Positions 7,829-17,019 of a stretch of 64,000 nt of DNA are shown here, piece after piece. A program made the position numbers and the translations under genes. Source of the stretch: VAZQ01 sp050179645 (GTDB taxonomy: Bacteria; Pseudomonadota; Alphaproteobacteria; Rhizobiales; Xanthobacteraceae); NCBI GenBank assembly GCA_050179645.1, contig JBFXEX010000006.1, forward strand, positions 14,257-78,256. The letters run 5' to 3'. Within the stretch, counting starts at the first letter, position 1; every line of letters starts with the position of its first letter. The notes under the pieces were generated by a model that saw only the letters and a list, made by a program, of their open reading frames with translations, was not told where the DNA came from and did not search any database.

Positions 7829-8974
7829 TCACCGCACGTGCTCTGTCGCCAGCCGCCGCTCCATGGCCAGCGCATAGCGCGACATGCCGAAGCTGACGAG
7901 GAAGTAAATGATGCCGGCAAAAGCAAACCCAGTGAACAGCGTCACCGGCGTCGCCCAGTTCGGGTCGGCGAATGCTGCGCGCATTTGTCCGAGCAGATCG
8001 AAGATCGCCACGATCAGCACCAGCGTGGTGTCCTTGAACAGCGCAATGAACGAGTTGACCAGCCCCGGGATGACCAGCTTGAGCGCCTGCGGCATGATGA
8101 TGAGCCCGGTCATTCGCCAATAGCCCAAGCCAAGCGCCATCGCGCCTTCGAACTGGCCGCGCGGAATCGCCTGCAGGCCGCCCCGGATCACTTCTGCGAG
8201 ATAAGCGCCGGCAAACAGCACGACGCCGATCAGCACCCGCATCAGCGCGTCGATTTTCCAGCTCTCCGGCAGGAACAGCGGCAGCATGTAGGTCGCGAAA
8301 AACAGTACCGTGATCAACGGCACGCCGCGCCAGAACTCGATGAAGACGATCGACAGCGTGCGCATGATCGGCAGTTCCGAGCGGCGGCCGAGCGCGAGCA
8401 GGATGCCGAGCGGCAGCGATCCGATGATGCCGGTGAATGAGATCACCATGGTCACCAGCAGCCCGCCCCACAGCCGGGTCTCGACATGAGGCAACCCGAA
8501 CATGCCGCCGACCAACAGCACGAAGGCGACCACCGGGAAGACTCCGAAAAACAAAATGGCGTTGAGCGTTTTCGCCGGCGCGGCCGGGATCAGCAGCGGC
8601 GTCAGCAGCAGCACACAGAGCAATAGCGTCAGATCGACCCGCCAGCGCTCGCTGTCGGGATAGAAGCCGTACATGAACTGGCCGAATTTGGCGGTGATGA
8701 ACGGCCAGCAGGCGCCGACCTCGCGGCCGACGGTCTGTGCCAGGCAGGCGGTGCGGTCGTCGCCGGTCCACACCGCGTCGATCAGCAGGAACTTGATCGC
8801 CGGCCAGCCAAGCCCGACGATTACCACCAGTCCGAGCACGGTCAGCGTGGCGTTGAGCGGCCCGCTGAACAGCCGCTGATGCATCCAGCCGATCGGCCCG
8901 CGCTCAATGACGGGCGGCGGCTCGGGCTCGGCGAGCGCGCGGCGCACATAGGAAACTGGGGCAGCGTCCGGCAT
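7829..8974 (-). CDS. aapM: Polar amino-acid ABC transporter permease (AapM/BztC type)
   Basis: This 381-residue integral membrane protein has the permease EAA-type loop EVIRGGLQAIPRGQFEGAMALGLG toward the C-terminus. It is longer than ordinary His/Glu permeases because of the N-terminal extension characteristic of AapM/BztC. Its ATG overlaps the stop of the preceding permease gene by one base (ATGA), so translation is coupled. It forms the membrane channel with AapQ. Confidence 0.93.
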   Translation of the reverse strand: MPDAAPVSYVRRALAEPEPPPVIERGPIGWMHQRLFSGPLNATLTVLGLVVIVGLGWPAIKFLLIDAVWTGDDRTACLAQTVGREVGACWPFITAKFGQFMYGFYPDSERWRVDLTLLLCVLLLTPLLIPAAPAKTLNAILFFGVFPVVAFVLLVGGMFGLPHVETRLWGGLLVTMVISFTGIIGSLPLGILLALGRRSELPIMRTLSIVFIEFWRGVPLITVLFFATYMLPLFLPESWKIDALMRVLIGVVLFAGAYLAEVIRGGLQAIPRGQFEGAMALGLGYWRMTGLIIMPQALKLVIPGLVNSFIALFKDTTLVLIVAIFDLLGQMRAAFADPNWATPVTLFTGFAFAGIIYFLVSFGMSRYALAMERRLATEHVR

Positions 8975-10161
8975 CAGCGCTCCGTGATCCGGATTCTGGC
9001 GTTGTACCAGTTCATCAGAGCACTCGTTGCCAGCGACAGCGTGAGATAGACCGCCATGGTGATGGCGATGATCTCGATGGCCTGGCCGGTCTGGTTGAGG
9101 GCGGTGCCGGCGAACACGGCGACCAAATCGGGATAACCGATCGCGACCGCCAACGAGGAGTTCTTGGTCAAATTGAGGTACTGGTTGGTCAGCGGCGGTA
9201 TGATCACCCGCAGCGCCTGCGGCACCACGATCAGCCGCAACATCAGGCCCCGCCGCAGGCCGAGCGCAAACGCCGCCTCGGTCTGCCCGCGCGGAACCGC
9301 CAGGATGCCGGCACGGACGACCTCGGCGATGAACGCCGCCGTATAGGTCGAGAGTGCGATCAGCAGCGCCACAAATTCCGGCAGCAGCCGAAGCCCGCCG
9401 ACGAAATTGAAGCCGCGAAGCTGCGGCACCTCGAATGTCACCGGGAAGCCCGTCGCCACCAGCGCGATGAGCGGCAGCCCGATCAGCAGTGCGAGTCCGA
9501 CCCCAAGTACCGGGAAGGTTTCCCCGGTACGGTCCTGCCGCCGTCTCGCCCAGGCGCGCATCGCCAACGTGAGAACAATCGCCAGCACCACCGACCAGAG
9601 AACATAGCGGGCCCCCTCCCCGAACACCGGCGCCGGCACAAGGATGCCGCGGTTGTTCACGAACATCGTGCCGAACAGCGACAGGCTCTGGCGCGGTCCC
9701 GGCAATGTCCCGAGCACGGCCAAGTACCAGAACAGGATCTGGAACAAGAGCGGCAGGTTGCGGATCAACTCGACATAGCCGCCGGCCAGCCGGGCGATCA
9801 GCCAGTTGGGCGACAGCCGGGCGATGCCGATGAAAAACCCAAGCACGGTCGCGAACACGATGCCCAGGATGGAGACCAAGAGGGTATTGAGCAACCCGAC
9901 CAGAAACACCCGGGCGTAACTATCTGACTCGGTGTATGGAATGAGCGACTGGCTGACGCCGAAGCCCGCGGTGTTCTCCAGAAAACCGAAACCGCTGGTG
10001 ATGTTCTGCGCCGCCAGGTTCTCGCGCGCATTGATGACGAACTCGATGCCGAGCCAAATTACGCCTGCCAGCAGCACAAGCTGATAGCCGTAGGCCCGGA
10101 TTTTCGGGTTGTTGTAGAATGCGACCCGCGGCGGCAGCGCGTATTCCGCTTCGGTCGCCAC
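8974..10161 (-). CDS. aapQ: Polar amino-acid ABC transporter permease (AapQ/BztB type)
   Basis: I chose the GTG at 10161, giving 395 residues, because GGGGAGAG lies just before it. An ATG at 10248 would add a poorly conserved 29-residue head running into the repeat element. The membrane segments surround the loop EVVRAGILAVPRGQTEAAFALGL. The long periplasmic stretch between the first two spans is typical of AapQ/BztB. It pairs with AapM. Confidence 0.93.
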   Translation of the reverse strand: MATEAEYALPPRVAFYNNPKIRAYGYQLVLLAGVIWLGIEFVINARENLAAQNITSGFGFLENTAGFGVSQSLIPYTESDSYARVFLVGLLNTLLVSILGIVFATVLGFFIGIARLSPNWLIARLAGGYVELIRNLPLLFQILFWYLAVLGTLPGPRQSLSLFGTMFVNNRGILVPAPVFGEGARYVLWSVVLAIVLTLAMRAWARRRQDRTGETFPVLGVGLALLIGLPLIALVATGFPVTFEVPQLRGFNFVGGLRLLPEFVALLIALSTYTAAFIAEVVRAGILAVPRGQTEAAFALGLRRGLMLRLIVVPQALRVIIPPLTNQYLNLTKNSSLAVAIGYPDLVAVFAGTALNQTGQAIEIIAITMAVYLTLSLATSALMNWYNARIRITER

Positions 10162-10222
10162 GGCGTACTCTCCCCTAGCGACGTGTCCTAAGCTCTGATC
10201 CAGCGGGACGGCATCGGCTGTT

Positions 10223-10306
10223 CCGTTCGTGCCCGCGCCAGCGGGCACCAGTTCATCGCTTTCGTGGTCGATTCTTGCTGGTCCCCGCGTTCGCGGGGAC
10301 GAACGG
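10223..10306. repeat. Bipartite palindromic repeat (double hairpin)
   Basis: Two hairpins in inverted orientation are separated by about 26 bp. The left one is CCGTTCGTGCCCGCG with its partner half; the right one is GTCCCCGCG-TT-CGCGGGGAC followed by GAACGG. The arms are related to those at 37448-37534. The element lies between aapJ and aapQ and could attenuate read-through, so that binding protein is made in excess over the permeases. Confidence 0.8.
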
Positions 10307-10321
10307 AGACCGGCAGCCCGC

Positions 10322-11335
10322 TTACCGGATCGGCGGCGCGTATTGGATGCCGCCCTTGGTCCACAGCCGGTTGAGGCCGCGGCTGATGCCGAGCTTGGAG
10401 CCCGTGCCGACGTTACGGTCGAACACCTCCCCGTAGTTGCCGACCTGCTTGAGGATACGGACGACCCAGTCCTTGGTCAGGCCGAGTTGCTCGCCGTAAT
10501 TGCCCTCGACGCCCAGGAGCCGCCGGATTTCCGGCTGGTTCGATTTCATCGCATCGTCGACGTTCTTCGATGACACGCCAAGTTCCTCGGCGTTGAGCAT
10601 CGCAAAGTTGACCCATTTGACGACGTCGAACCACTGGTCGTCGCCATGGCGAACCAGCGGCCCCAGCGGCTCCTTGGAGATCACCTCGGGCAGGATGACG
10701 TGGTCATTGGCGTTGGTGAGCTTGAGTTTCTCGGAATAGAGCTGCGATACGTCGGTGGTAAACACGTCGCAACGGCCGGCCTCGTAGGCCTTGACGGTTT
10801 CGTCGGCGGTTCCGAAGGCGATCACCTCGTACTTCATGTTGTTGGAGCGGAAGAAGTCGGCGAGGTTGAGCTCCGTCGTGGTGCCGGTCTGGGCGCAGAC
10901 CGAGGCGCCGTTGAGTTCGAGCGCCGAGTTCACCTTGAGCGCCTTGCGCACCATGAAACCCTGGCCGTCATAGTAGGTCACGCCGGCGAAATTGCCGTAG
11001 GCAACGTCGCGCGAGATCGTCCAGGTGGTGTTGCGGGACAGCAAATCGATGGCACCGGACTTGAGCGGCTCAAAACGATCCTTCGCGGACAACGGTGTGT
11101 ATTTGACCTTGCTGGCGTCGCCGAGCACCGCGGCCGCGATTGCCCGGCAGAAGTCGACGTCGAAGCCGGTCCAGTTGCCCTTGTCGTCGGGATTGGAGAA
11201 TCCCGGTAGCCCCTGGCTGACCCCGCAGATCAGCGAGCCGCGGTCCTTGACCGCTTTGAGCGTCTGGGCGGACGCCGCCGCCGGCACCAGGCTGAGCGCG
11301 GCGATCATGCCGAGAACGAGGTTGACGCGTTTCAT
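10322..11335 (-). CDS. aapJ: Amino-acid ABC transporter periplasmic substrate-binding protein (AapJ/BztA type)
   Basis: The product is 337 residues with a signal peptide ending at AAASA (about residue 23). It begins its mature part with LKAVKDRGSLICGVSQGLPGFS and has the GFDVDFCRAIAAAVLG segment of family-3 binding proteins. It captures L-amino acids in the periplasm and delivers them to AapQM. It is the first gene of the minus-strand aapJ-Q-M-P operon, with a palindromic repeat separating it from aapQ. Confidence 0.94.
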   Translation of the reverse strand: MKRVNLVLGMIAALSLVPAAASAQTLKAVKDRGSLICGVSQGLPGFSNPDDKGNWTGFDVDFCRAIAAAVLGDASKVKYTPLSAKDRFEPLKSGAIDLLSRNTTWTISRDVAYGNFAGVTYYDGQGFMVRKALKVNSALELNGASVCAQTGTTTELNLADFFRSNNMKYEVIAFGTADETVKAYEAGRCDVFTTDVSQLYSEKLKLTNANDHVILPEVISKEPLGPLVRHGDDQWFDVVKWVNFAMLNAEELGVSSKNVDDAMKSNQPEIRRLLGVEGNYGEQLGLTKDWVVRILKQVGNYGEVFDRNVGTGSKLGISRGLNRLWTKGGIQYAPPIR

Positions 11336-11572
11336 GGGATGGCCTTTGTCAAGCGTTGTCCGTAGGTTGTGAAGCGGAGGCGGTGGCTTTGGAACTCATT
11401 CACCAGTCCGGCGAAGCGATCCTGTGCGAGTGAGCATCGCCCTTTCGGCGCTTGTCGCCTTCCCCGCTGCAAGTCTTCTATATCTCAGGCCGATCGGGCA
11501 TCGCGGTCAAGGGGTTGACGCTTGCGCCGCACCTCGCCATGACCTCCCTTTCCCCGCGCTGGAACCGCTCGC

Positions 11573-12766
11573 ATGAACAAGCCTTCAGATGCCGACTCTC
11601 CGCCGCTCAAACCGGCGACCCGCCTGGTCACCGGCGGGCGCGACCCGGCGGCATATCACGGCTTCGTCAACCCGCCAGTTTATCACGCCTCCACGGTACT
11701 TTATCCGACCGCGCAAGACTTCCGCGCGCGCCGCGCACGCTACCGCTATGGACGGCAGGGCTCGCCGACCACCGAGGCGCTGGAAACCGCACTACGCGAA
11801 CTTGAAGGACCGCAGTGCGCCGGCGTGACGCTGGCGCCCTCGGGGCTTGCGGCAATTTCACTCGCTCTGCTGTCCGTGCTCAAGACCGGCGACCACGTGC
11901 TGGTTACCGACAGCGTCTACCTGCCGACGCGCAAGTTCTGCGATGGCCTGCTCAAGCGCTATGGCATCACCACCACCTATTACGATCCGATGCTCGGCGC
12001 CGGCATCGATGCCCTGATCCAGCCGAACACCCGCGCGGTATTCGTCGAGGCGCCGGGTTCGCTGTCGTTTGAAATGCAGGACGTGCCTGCAATCGCGGCC
12101 GCCGCCCACACGCGCGGCGCGGTCGTGCTGATGGACAACACCTGGGCCACGCCGCTCTATTTCTCCGCTTTCGAGAAGGGCGTCGACCTCTCGATCCAGG
12201 CTGGGACGAAATATATCGGCGGCCATTCCGACATCATGTTCGGCACCGTGTCGGCCAATGCCGCCAACTGGAAGCGGCTCAGTGACACCCGACAGGAGCT
12301 TGGCCTCTCCGTCGGACCGGATGACGCATATCTGGCACAGCGCGGCTTGCGCAGCATGGGCGTGCGGCTCGCGCATCAGCACCAGGCGGGACTGAAGGTC
12401 GCGCGGTGGCTCGAACGGCGGCCGGAGGTACTGCGCGTGCTGCATCCCGCGCTCGAAAGCGATCCGGGACACGCGATCTGGCGGCGCGACTTCCTTGGCG
12501 CGTCGAGCCTGTTCAGCTTCGTGTTCAAGCCAGTGCCGGAGGCCGCGGTCGATGCCTTTCTCGATCAGCTGAAGCTGTTCGGCATGGGCGCTTCCTGGGG
12601 CGGCTACGAGAGCCTCGCGACGCCGTTCGACTGCACATCGTTCCGGACCGCCACCCGGTGGGAGCCCGGCGGTCCGGCGGTGCGCCTGCATATCGGGCTC
12701 GAGGACGTCGACGACCTTACCGGCGATCTGGAACGCGGCTTTGCGGCGATGGCAGCGGTGCGGTAG
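11573..12766 (+). CDS. metC: Cystathionine beta-lyase, PLP-dependent
   Basis: The product is 397 residues of the Cys/Met-metabolism PLP family. The Schiff-base lysine is K213 in GTKYIGGHSD. YRYGRQGSPTTEALE contains the tyrosine and arginine that contact PLP from the neighbouring subunit. The typical reaction is cystathionine to homocysteine, pyruvate and ammonia. Related enzymes also cleave cystine, and the divergent amino-acid importer next door would fit a role in using imported sulfur amino acids. The spacing to aapJ (about 240 bp) leaves room for divergent promoters. Confidence 0.9.
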   Translation: MNKPSDADSPPLKPATRLVTGGRDPAAYHGFVNPPVYHASTVLYPTAQDFRARRARYRYGRQGSPTTEALETALRELEGPQCAGVTLAPSGLAAISLALLSVLKTGDHVLVTDSVYLPTRKFCDGLLKRYGITTTYYDPMLGAGIDALIQPNTRAVFVEAPGSLSFEMQDVPAIAAAAHTRGAVVLMDNTWATPLYFSAFEKGVDLSIQAGTKYIGGHSDIMFGTVSANAANWKRLSDTRQELGLSVGPDDAYLAQRGLRSMGVRLAHQHQAGLKVARWLERRPEVLRVLHPALESDPGHAIWRRDFLGASSLFSFVFKPVPEAAVDAFLDQLKLFGMGASWGGYESLATPFDCTSFRTATRWEPGGPAVRLHIGLEDVDDLTGDLERGFAAMAAVR

Positions 12767-12773
12767 GCGGTCG

Positions 12774-12801
12774 CCGGCGGTGCGCCGCAATTCACCGCCG
12801 G
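12774..12801 (+). terminator. Hairpin after metC, possible terminator
   Basis: CCGGCGGTG (12774-12782) pairs perfectly with CACCGCCGG (12793-12801), eight bases after the metC stop. Only a weak T stretch (TTGG) follows, so intrinsic termination is plausible but not certain. Confidence 0.5.
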
Positions 12802-13061
12802 TTGGTGGCGTCGGCAGTGTGTAACGGGATTGCGCGCGGTGAAATTCCGGGATTCCCGTCGATATCGCGATACCGAAATACCTTCTCGTTGGTGGCGCCG
12901 ATCATCCAAGAGTGCATGCCGCACAAATCGTCACTTCATTAAAATCTTCGCTCATCTGTCGAGATTAATGCTTACTCGAAGAAGCAACACGTTTGACGCC
13001 GAGCGCCATATTTCGCGAGTTTTAGAACGGTACGCACGCTCCAATCATCGGAGGGCGCGTC

Positions 13062-14273
13062 ATGCAAATTTACCAACAAGCGGGATCAACCAATTTTGTC
13101 ACGTTCGGGCGGCGAAATGTCGGACTTCGCGTCTGCATCGCCGGAGACAAGCAACACATCCGAACATTTCTCTCGGAGGCGTTGCAGGGCCTCGGATTCG
13201 TCACCTGCGAATGCGAGCAGGTTGAACAGCTGGACGAGACGATCGAGACGCGGACGCCCGATCTCATTGTCCTTGATTTGACGACGGCAGGATTTGAGGC
13301 CGCCGAGATGCTGAAGACACTCGTTGCCAGGCCGTTTGCCGGCAAGGTTCTGTTGCTTGGTCCCCGAACGTCCCCGGCGGTGACGGCGATCGAAGATCTC
13401 GCGGGACTGCTCGGCCTCACATTGCTGCCGACGCTCTACACGCCTTTCGGCGAGACCGGCCTGCACGATAGCGTCGCCGCGCTATTGCCAACCGAAGACC
13501 CGCCAGATTCGCCCATTCACTTGGACGAGGCGGTACGCGAAGGATGGCTTGAACTCTGGTATCAGCCGGAAATCAATGCGCGTTCGCTCGCCATCGACCG
13601 GGCGGAAGCGCTCATTCGCATCCGTCATCCGAAATGGGGCGTCGTTCCGCCAGCATACTTCATCCCGGACGACGGCGATCCGCATTTCCGCGCCCTGTCT
13701 GAATACGTCATCGGCCGCGCCGTCGAGGATTGGCGCTATTTTGCATCCCGTCAGGCCCATGTTCAGATTGCCATCAACCTGCCGATCGCCTTTCTTCGGG
13801 ATTCAGGATCGCTGGACGACCTGTGCCGGCAAATGCCGGACCATCCGGCGTTCGACGGACTGATCGTCGAAATCAACGGCACCGAGGTCATTCGCAATCT
13901 GGAGCTCGCGAAAGACGTCGCCAGGCAGCTTCGCTTCCACAAAATCGCAATCGCAATCGATGACGTCGGCGCCGAATGGTCCCAGTTCTCGGGATTGGCC
14001 GACTTTCCTTTCGTCGAAATCAAAGTCGATCGAAAATTCATTTCCGGTTGCGCCGACGACCGTTTGAAGAAGTCGGTATGCCGCCGGATACTCGCCCTTG
14101 CCGACGGCTACGGCGCCTGCACGGTCGCGGAAGGCGTCGAAACCAAGGCCGATTTTCTGGCCGCTCGCGAGATGGGATTCGACAAGGTGCAAGGCTTCTA
14201 CTTCGAACGACCCTCTACGGCGAAGAAGTTCGTGGGGAACCTGCTGGACGGGCCCATGAGCCTGCCGAACTGA
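13062..14273 (+). CDS. Receiver-like domain plus EAL phosphodiesterase-domain protein
   Basis: The product is 403 residues. Residues 20-140 resemble a response-regulator receiver, with a candidate phospho-acceptor D72 in LIVLDLT. An EAL domain starts at residue 155, with EAL at 182-184 (AEALIRIRHP), INLP, VEING, IDDVGAE, IKVDRKF, AEGVET and VQGFYFERP. Most metal and catalytic positions of c-di-GMP phosphodiesterases are kept. The usual DDFGTGYSSL loop is altered to DDVGAEWSQF, which could weaken activity or dimer coupling. It probably breaks down c-di-GMP under control of a histidine kinase, though none is adjacent. Confidence 0.85.
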   Translation: MQIYQQAGSTNFVTFGRRNVGLRVCIAGDKQHIRTFLSEALQGLGFVTCECEQVEQLDETIETRTPDLIVLDLTTAGFEAAEMLKTLVARPFAGKVLLLGPRTSPAVTAIEDLAGLLGLTLLPTLYTPFGETGLHDSVAALLPTEDPPDSPIHLDEAVREGWLELWYQPEINARSLAIDRAEALIRIRHPKWGVVPPAYFIPDDGDPHFRALSEYVIGRAVEDWRYFASRQAHVQIAINLPIAFLRDSGSLDDLCRQMPDHPAFDGLIVEINGTEVIRNLELAKDVARQLRFHKIAIAIDDVGAEWSQFSGLADFPFVEIKVDRKFISGCADDRLKKSVCRRILALADGYGACTVAEGVETKADFLAAREMGFDKVQGFYFERPSTAKKFVGNLLDGPMSLPN

Positions 14274-14330
14274 CGGTCAAACGGCGGGCCGCCGTCCGCC
14301 GGGCAACCGGGCTCAAGCGCGAGCATGCGG

Positions 14331-14361
14331 ACAATCCCCTTCCCGCCAGGGAGAGGATTGT
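14331..14361. terminator. Bidirectional terminator-like hairpin between convergent genes
   Basis: ACAATCC (14331-14337) pairs with GGATTGT (14355-14361), with an inner TCCC/GGGA stem. It lies between the 3' ends of the receiver-EAL gene and the TctC-like gene, where a shared terminator would be expected. There is no strong T tract on the plus strand. Confidence 0.45.
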
Positions 14362-14384
14362 TCCGCTCTCGGTGTGGCCCGGAG

Positions 14385-15365
14385 CTACTGGCCGAACTTG
14401 AGGTTCGCCGCCTTGGCGACGGCAGCGAATTTCTCGATATCGGCGTCGATCATCTTACGGAAATCTTCGCCCGATGTGCCGCCCGGGTTGACTGCCATGC
14501 CCCTGAGCTTGGCGGACACCGCCGGATCCTTGATCGCCTGGCGCAGTGCCACCTCGAGCTTGGCCGCAATGGCGGGCGGCGTCGCCGCGGGAACGAAGAA
14601 GCCGCTGTAGAGATACACATCGACGTCCGGATATCCGGCCTCCGCCATGTTGGGCACGTCCGGCAGTTCGGGCGAGCGGACCGACCCGGTCACCGCCACC
14701 GCCCTCACCTTGCCGCCCTTCACCATTGGAATTGTCGGCGGACCATCGGCAATAGTGAGCAGGGTCTGGCCGCCGATAACGCTCAGCAGCATCTCATTGC
14801 TGCTCTTGTACGTGATGGGAACGCCGGGCATGCCGGTCTTGAGCTTGAACAGTTCGGTGGTGATGGTGAAGGCTGGCGAGGTGGTCGCATAGTTGGCCTT
14901 GTCGGGGTTCGCCTTGGCCCACGCGACCACGTCCTTCACGGTCTTCGACGGATTGCTCGTCGGGATCACCATGATCAGCGGAAAATTCGCCGTCATGGTG
15001 AGCGGCGTGAAGGTCTTGGTCGGGTGGTAGGCCAAATTCGGCAACGTCGCGGCCGCAATCGACATCATGCCGCTCGCGCCGACCAGAACGGTGTAGCCGT
15101 CGGCCGGTTCGCGCGCGACGAATTCGGCCGAAAGCCGCCCGCCGGCGCCCGGCTTGTTCTCGATCACCACCGGCTGCTTGAGAATGTCCGACAGCTTCTG
15201 ACCGACCAGCCGGGCGAACAAGTCGTTCCCGCCGCCGGCGCCAAAGCCGACGATGATCCGGATCGGCTTGTTCGGGAAATTCGCCGCGGGGTCCTGCGCC
15301 AACGCCGGTTGCGAGGTTAGCGCAAAGACCCCAAGCAGCATCGTCAACAGAGCGCGCTTCACCAT
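14385..15365 (-). CDS. TctC/Bug-family tripartite tricarboxylate transporter substrate-binding protein
   Basis: The product is 326 residues with a signal peptide ending SQPALA (residue 23) and the Bug-family opening NKPIRIIVGFGAGGGNDLFARLV. It is a periplasmic binding protein, and members bind carboxylates, amides or aromatic acids. No TctA or TctB membrane gene is nearby, so it is an orphan receptor, as is frequent in this family. GGAGG precedes the ATG, and a 15-bp tandem duplication lies just upstream of that. Confidence 0.92.
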   Translation of the reverse strand: MVKRALLTMLLGVFALTSQPALAQDPAANFPNKPIRIIVGFGAGGGNDLFARLVGQKLSDILKQPVVIENKPGAGGRLSAEFVAREPADGYTVLVGASGMMSIAAATLPNLAYHPTKTFTPLTMTANFPLIMVIPTSNPSKTVKDVVAWAKANPDKANYATTSPAFTITTELFKLKTGMPGVPITYKSSNEMLLSVIGGQTLLTIADGPPTIPMVKGGKVRAVAVTGSVRSPELPDVPNMAEAGYPDVDVYLYSGFFVPAATPPAIAAKLEVALRQAIKDPAVSAKLRGMAVNPGGTSGEDFRKMIDADIEKFAAVAKAANLKFGQ

Positions 15366-15378
15366 GGCATTCCTCCGG

Positions 15379-15408
15379 TCTTATGGTTTGCAGTCTTATG
15401 GTTTGCAG
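15379..15408. repeat. Perfect 15-bp tandem duplication in the TctC-gene leader
   Basis: TCTTATGGTTTGCAG occurs twice without a gap (15379-15393 and 15394-15408), just upstream of the ribosome site of the minus-strand binding-protein gene. Because it lies in the promoter or leader region, it could duplicate a regulatory or -10-like element. Confidence 0.9.
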
Positions 15409-15575
15409 CAGCCTTTTCGGCAAATCCCGCTGCCGTCAAGTGCCGGCAGCGCCGCAGGTTGGACGCGCTCACGGTCTTCGCCCAGATCGCCGTCAAATTG
15501 ACGCCACTCTGCGGCACGTTCTAGGGTCATCGCAGCGCCGGATTCGAGAGTTTCGCAAGCACGCATGGACGGACG

Positions 15576-16955
15576 ATGTCGGTGAGAGGCTACCCCAGGA
15601 TCGTCAGCGCGTCCGACGATCTGTTTGGCCATCCGCGCGGGCTCACCTTCCTGTTCACCACCGAGATGTGGGAGCGCTTCTCGTATTACGGGATGCGGGC
15701 GCTACTCGTTCTCTACATGGTCAAATACCTGCTGGTGCCGGCAAACGCCGACACGGTGATCGGCCTCGCCACACTGCGCAGCATCCTGGAGGGGATGTTC
15801 GGGCCGCTCGGCGTGCAGCCGTTCGCGTCCCACATCTACGGCCTCTATACCGGGCTCGTCTATCTCACGCCGGTGTTCGGCGGCCTGATCGCCGACCGCT
15901 GGCTCGGCCAACACCGCACCATCCTGCTCGGCGCCGCGCTGATGGCGATCGGTCACTTCATGATGGCGTTCGAGCCGCTGTTCCTGTTCGCACTCACCAC
16001 GCTCATCCTCGGCAACGGCGCGTTCAAGCCCAACATGTCGGCGCAAGTCGGCGGGCTCTATGCGCCCGGCGATCCGCGACGCGACCGTGCCTATTCGATC
16101 TTCTACGTCGGTATCAACCTCGGCGCGTTCCTGGCGCCGCTGGTCTGCGGCACGCTTGGGGAACAGGTCGGCTGGCACTACGGCTTCACCGCCGCCGGCA
16201 TCGGCATGACGATCGCGCTCGTCGTCTACATCTGCGCCATACCGGTGCTGCCGCCGGACGAGCTGCAGCGCGCCCGCGCCGACGGCACCGACCGGGCGCC
16301 GCTCGATCGTCACGAGTGGCGCGGCATCCTGGCGCTGCTGCTCTTGTTCGTTCCGACCACCTTCTTCTGGGCGACCTACGAGCAGCAGGGCAACACCATC
16401 GCGCTGTGGGCGGACGACTACACCGACCGGCACATCGACCTGATCCTATGGAAGGGCGAGATTCCGGTCACCTGGTTTCAGGCCTTCAACCCTTCCATGA
16501 TCTTCGCCTTCACGCCCTTTGTCATCGCCTTGTGGGCGTGGCAGGAAAGCCGTGGCCGCGAGCCGTCGACCATCACCAAGATGGCGCTGGGCTGTCTCGG
16601 CGTGGCGCTCGCCAACCTGATCATGTTCGGCGCGGCGTGGTCGGCGGAGGGCGACTCGGCGAGTTGGCTGTGGCTGCTCGGCTACTTCGCCGTCATCACG
16701 CTCGGCGAACTCTATCTATCGCCGATCGGGCTGTCGCTGGTGTCGAAGGTGTCACCGGCCCGCGTCGTCTCAATGATGATGGGCGTGTGGCTGGCGACCA
16801 GCTTCGTCGGCAACATCCTGGCGGGCTGGCTCGGAAGCTTCTGGAGCAGCATGGACAAGCCGTATTTTTTCTTGATGATCGCCGGCATCGCGGCCGCCGC
16901 CGGCCTCGTGATCTGGGCGTTCAATCGTCCATTGCGCGGCATCGTCGGCTACTGA
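15576..16955 (+). CDS. POT/PTR2-family proton-dependent peptide transporter
   Basis: The 459-residue protein has about 12-14 membrane spans. The signature TTEMWERFSYYGMRALLVLYM near the N-terminus contains the ExxERFxYYG motif that binds peptide and couples protons. FYVGINLGAFLAPLVCGTLGE matches the second PTR2 signature. It imports di- and tripeptides across the inner membrane. It is first in a plus-strand series with the HAD nucleotidase and the hydrolase, with 64 bp to the next gene. Confidence 0.93.
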   Translation: MSVRGYPRIVSASDDLFGHPRGLTFLFTTEMWERFSYYGMRALLVLYMVKYLLVPANADTVIGLATLRSILEGMFGPLGVQPFASHIYGLYTGLVYLTPVFGGLIADRWLGQHRTILLGAALMAIGHFMMAFEPLFLFALTTLILGNGAFKPNMSAQVGGLYAPGDPRRDRAYSIFYVGINLGAFLAPLVCGTLGEQVGWHYGFTAAGIGMTIALVVYICAIPVLPPDELQRARADGTDRAPLDRHEWRGILALLLLFVPTTFFWATYEQQGNTIALWADDYTDRHIDLILWKGEIPVTWFQAFNPSMIFAFTPFVIALWAWQESRGREPSTITKMALGCLGVALANLIMFGAAWSAEGDSASWLWLLGYFAVITLGELYLSPIGLSLVSKVSPARVVSMMMGVWLATSFVGNILAGWLGSFWSSMDKPYFFLMIAGIAAAAGLVIWAFNRPLRGIVGY

Positions 16956-17019
16956 TAAAGGAGCGGCCGGGCAGCCTGCTGATGTTCACCCGTGTCAATG
17001 CATTGACGTTCAAACAACG

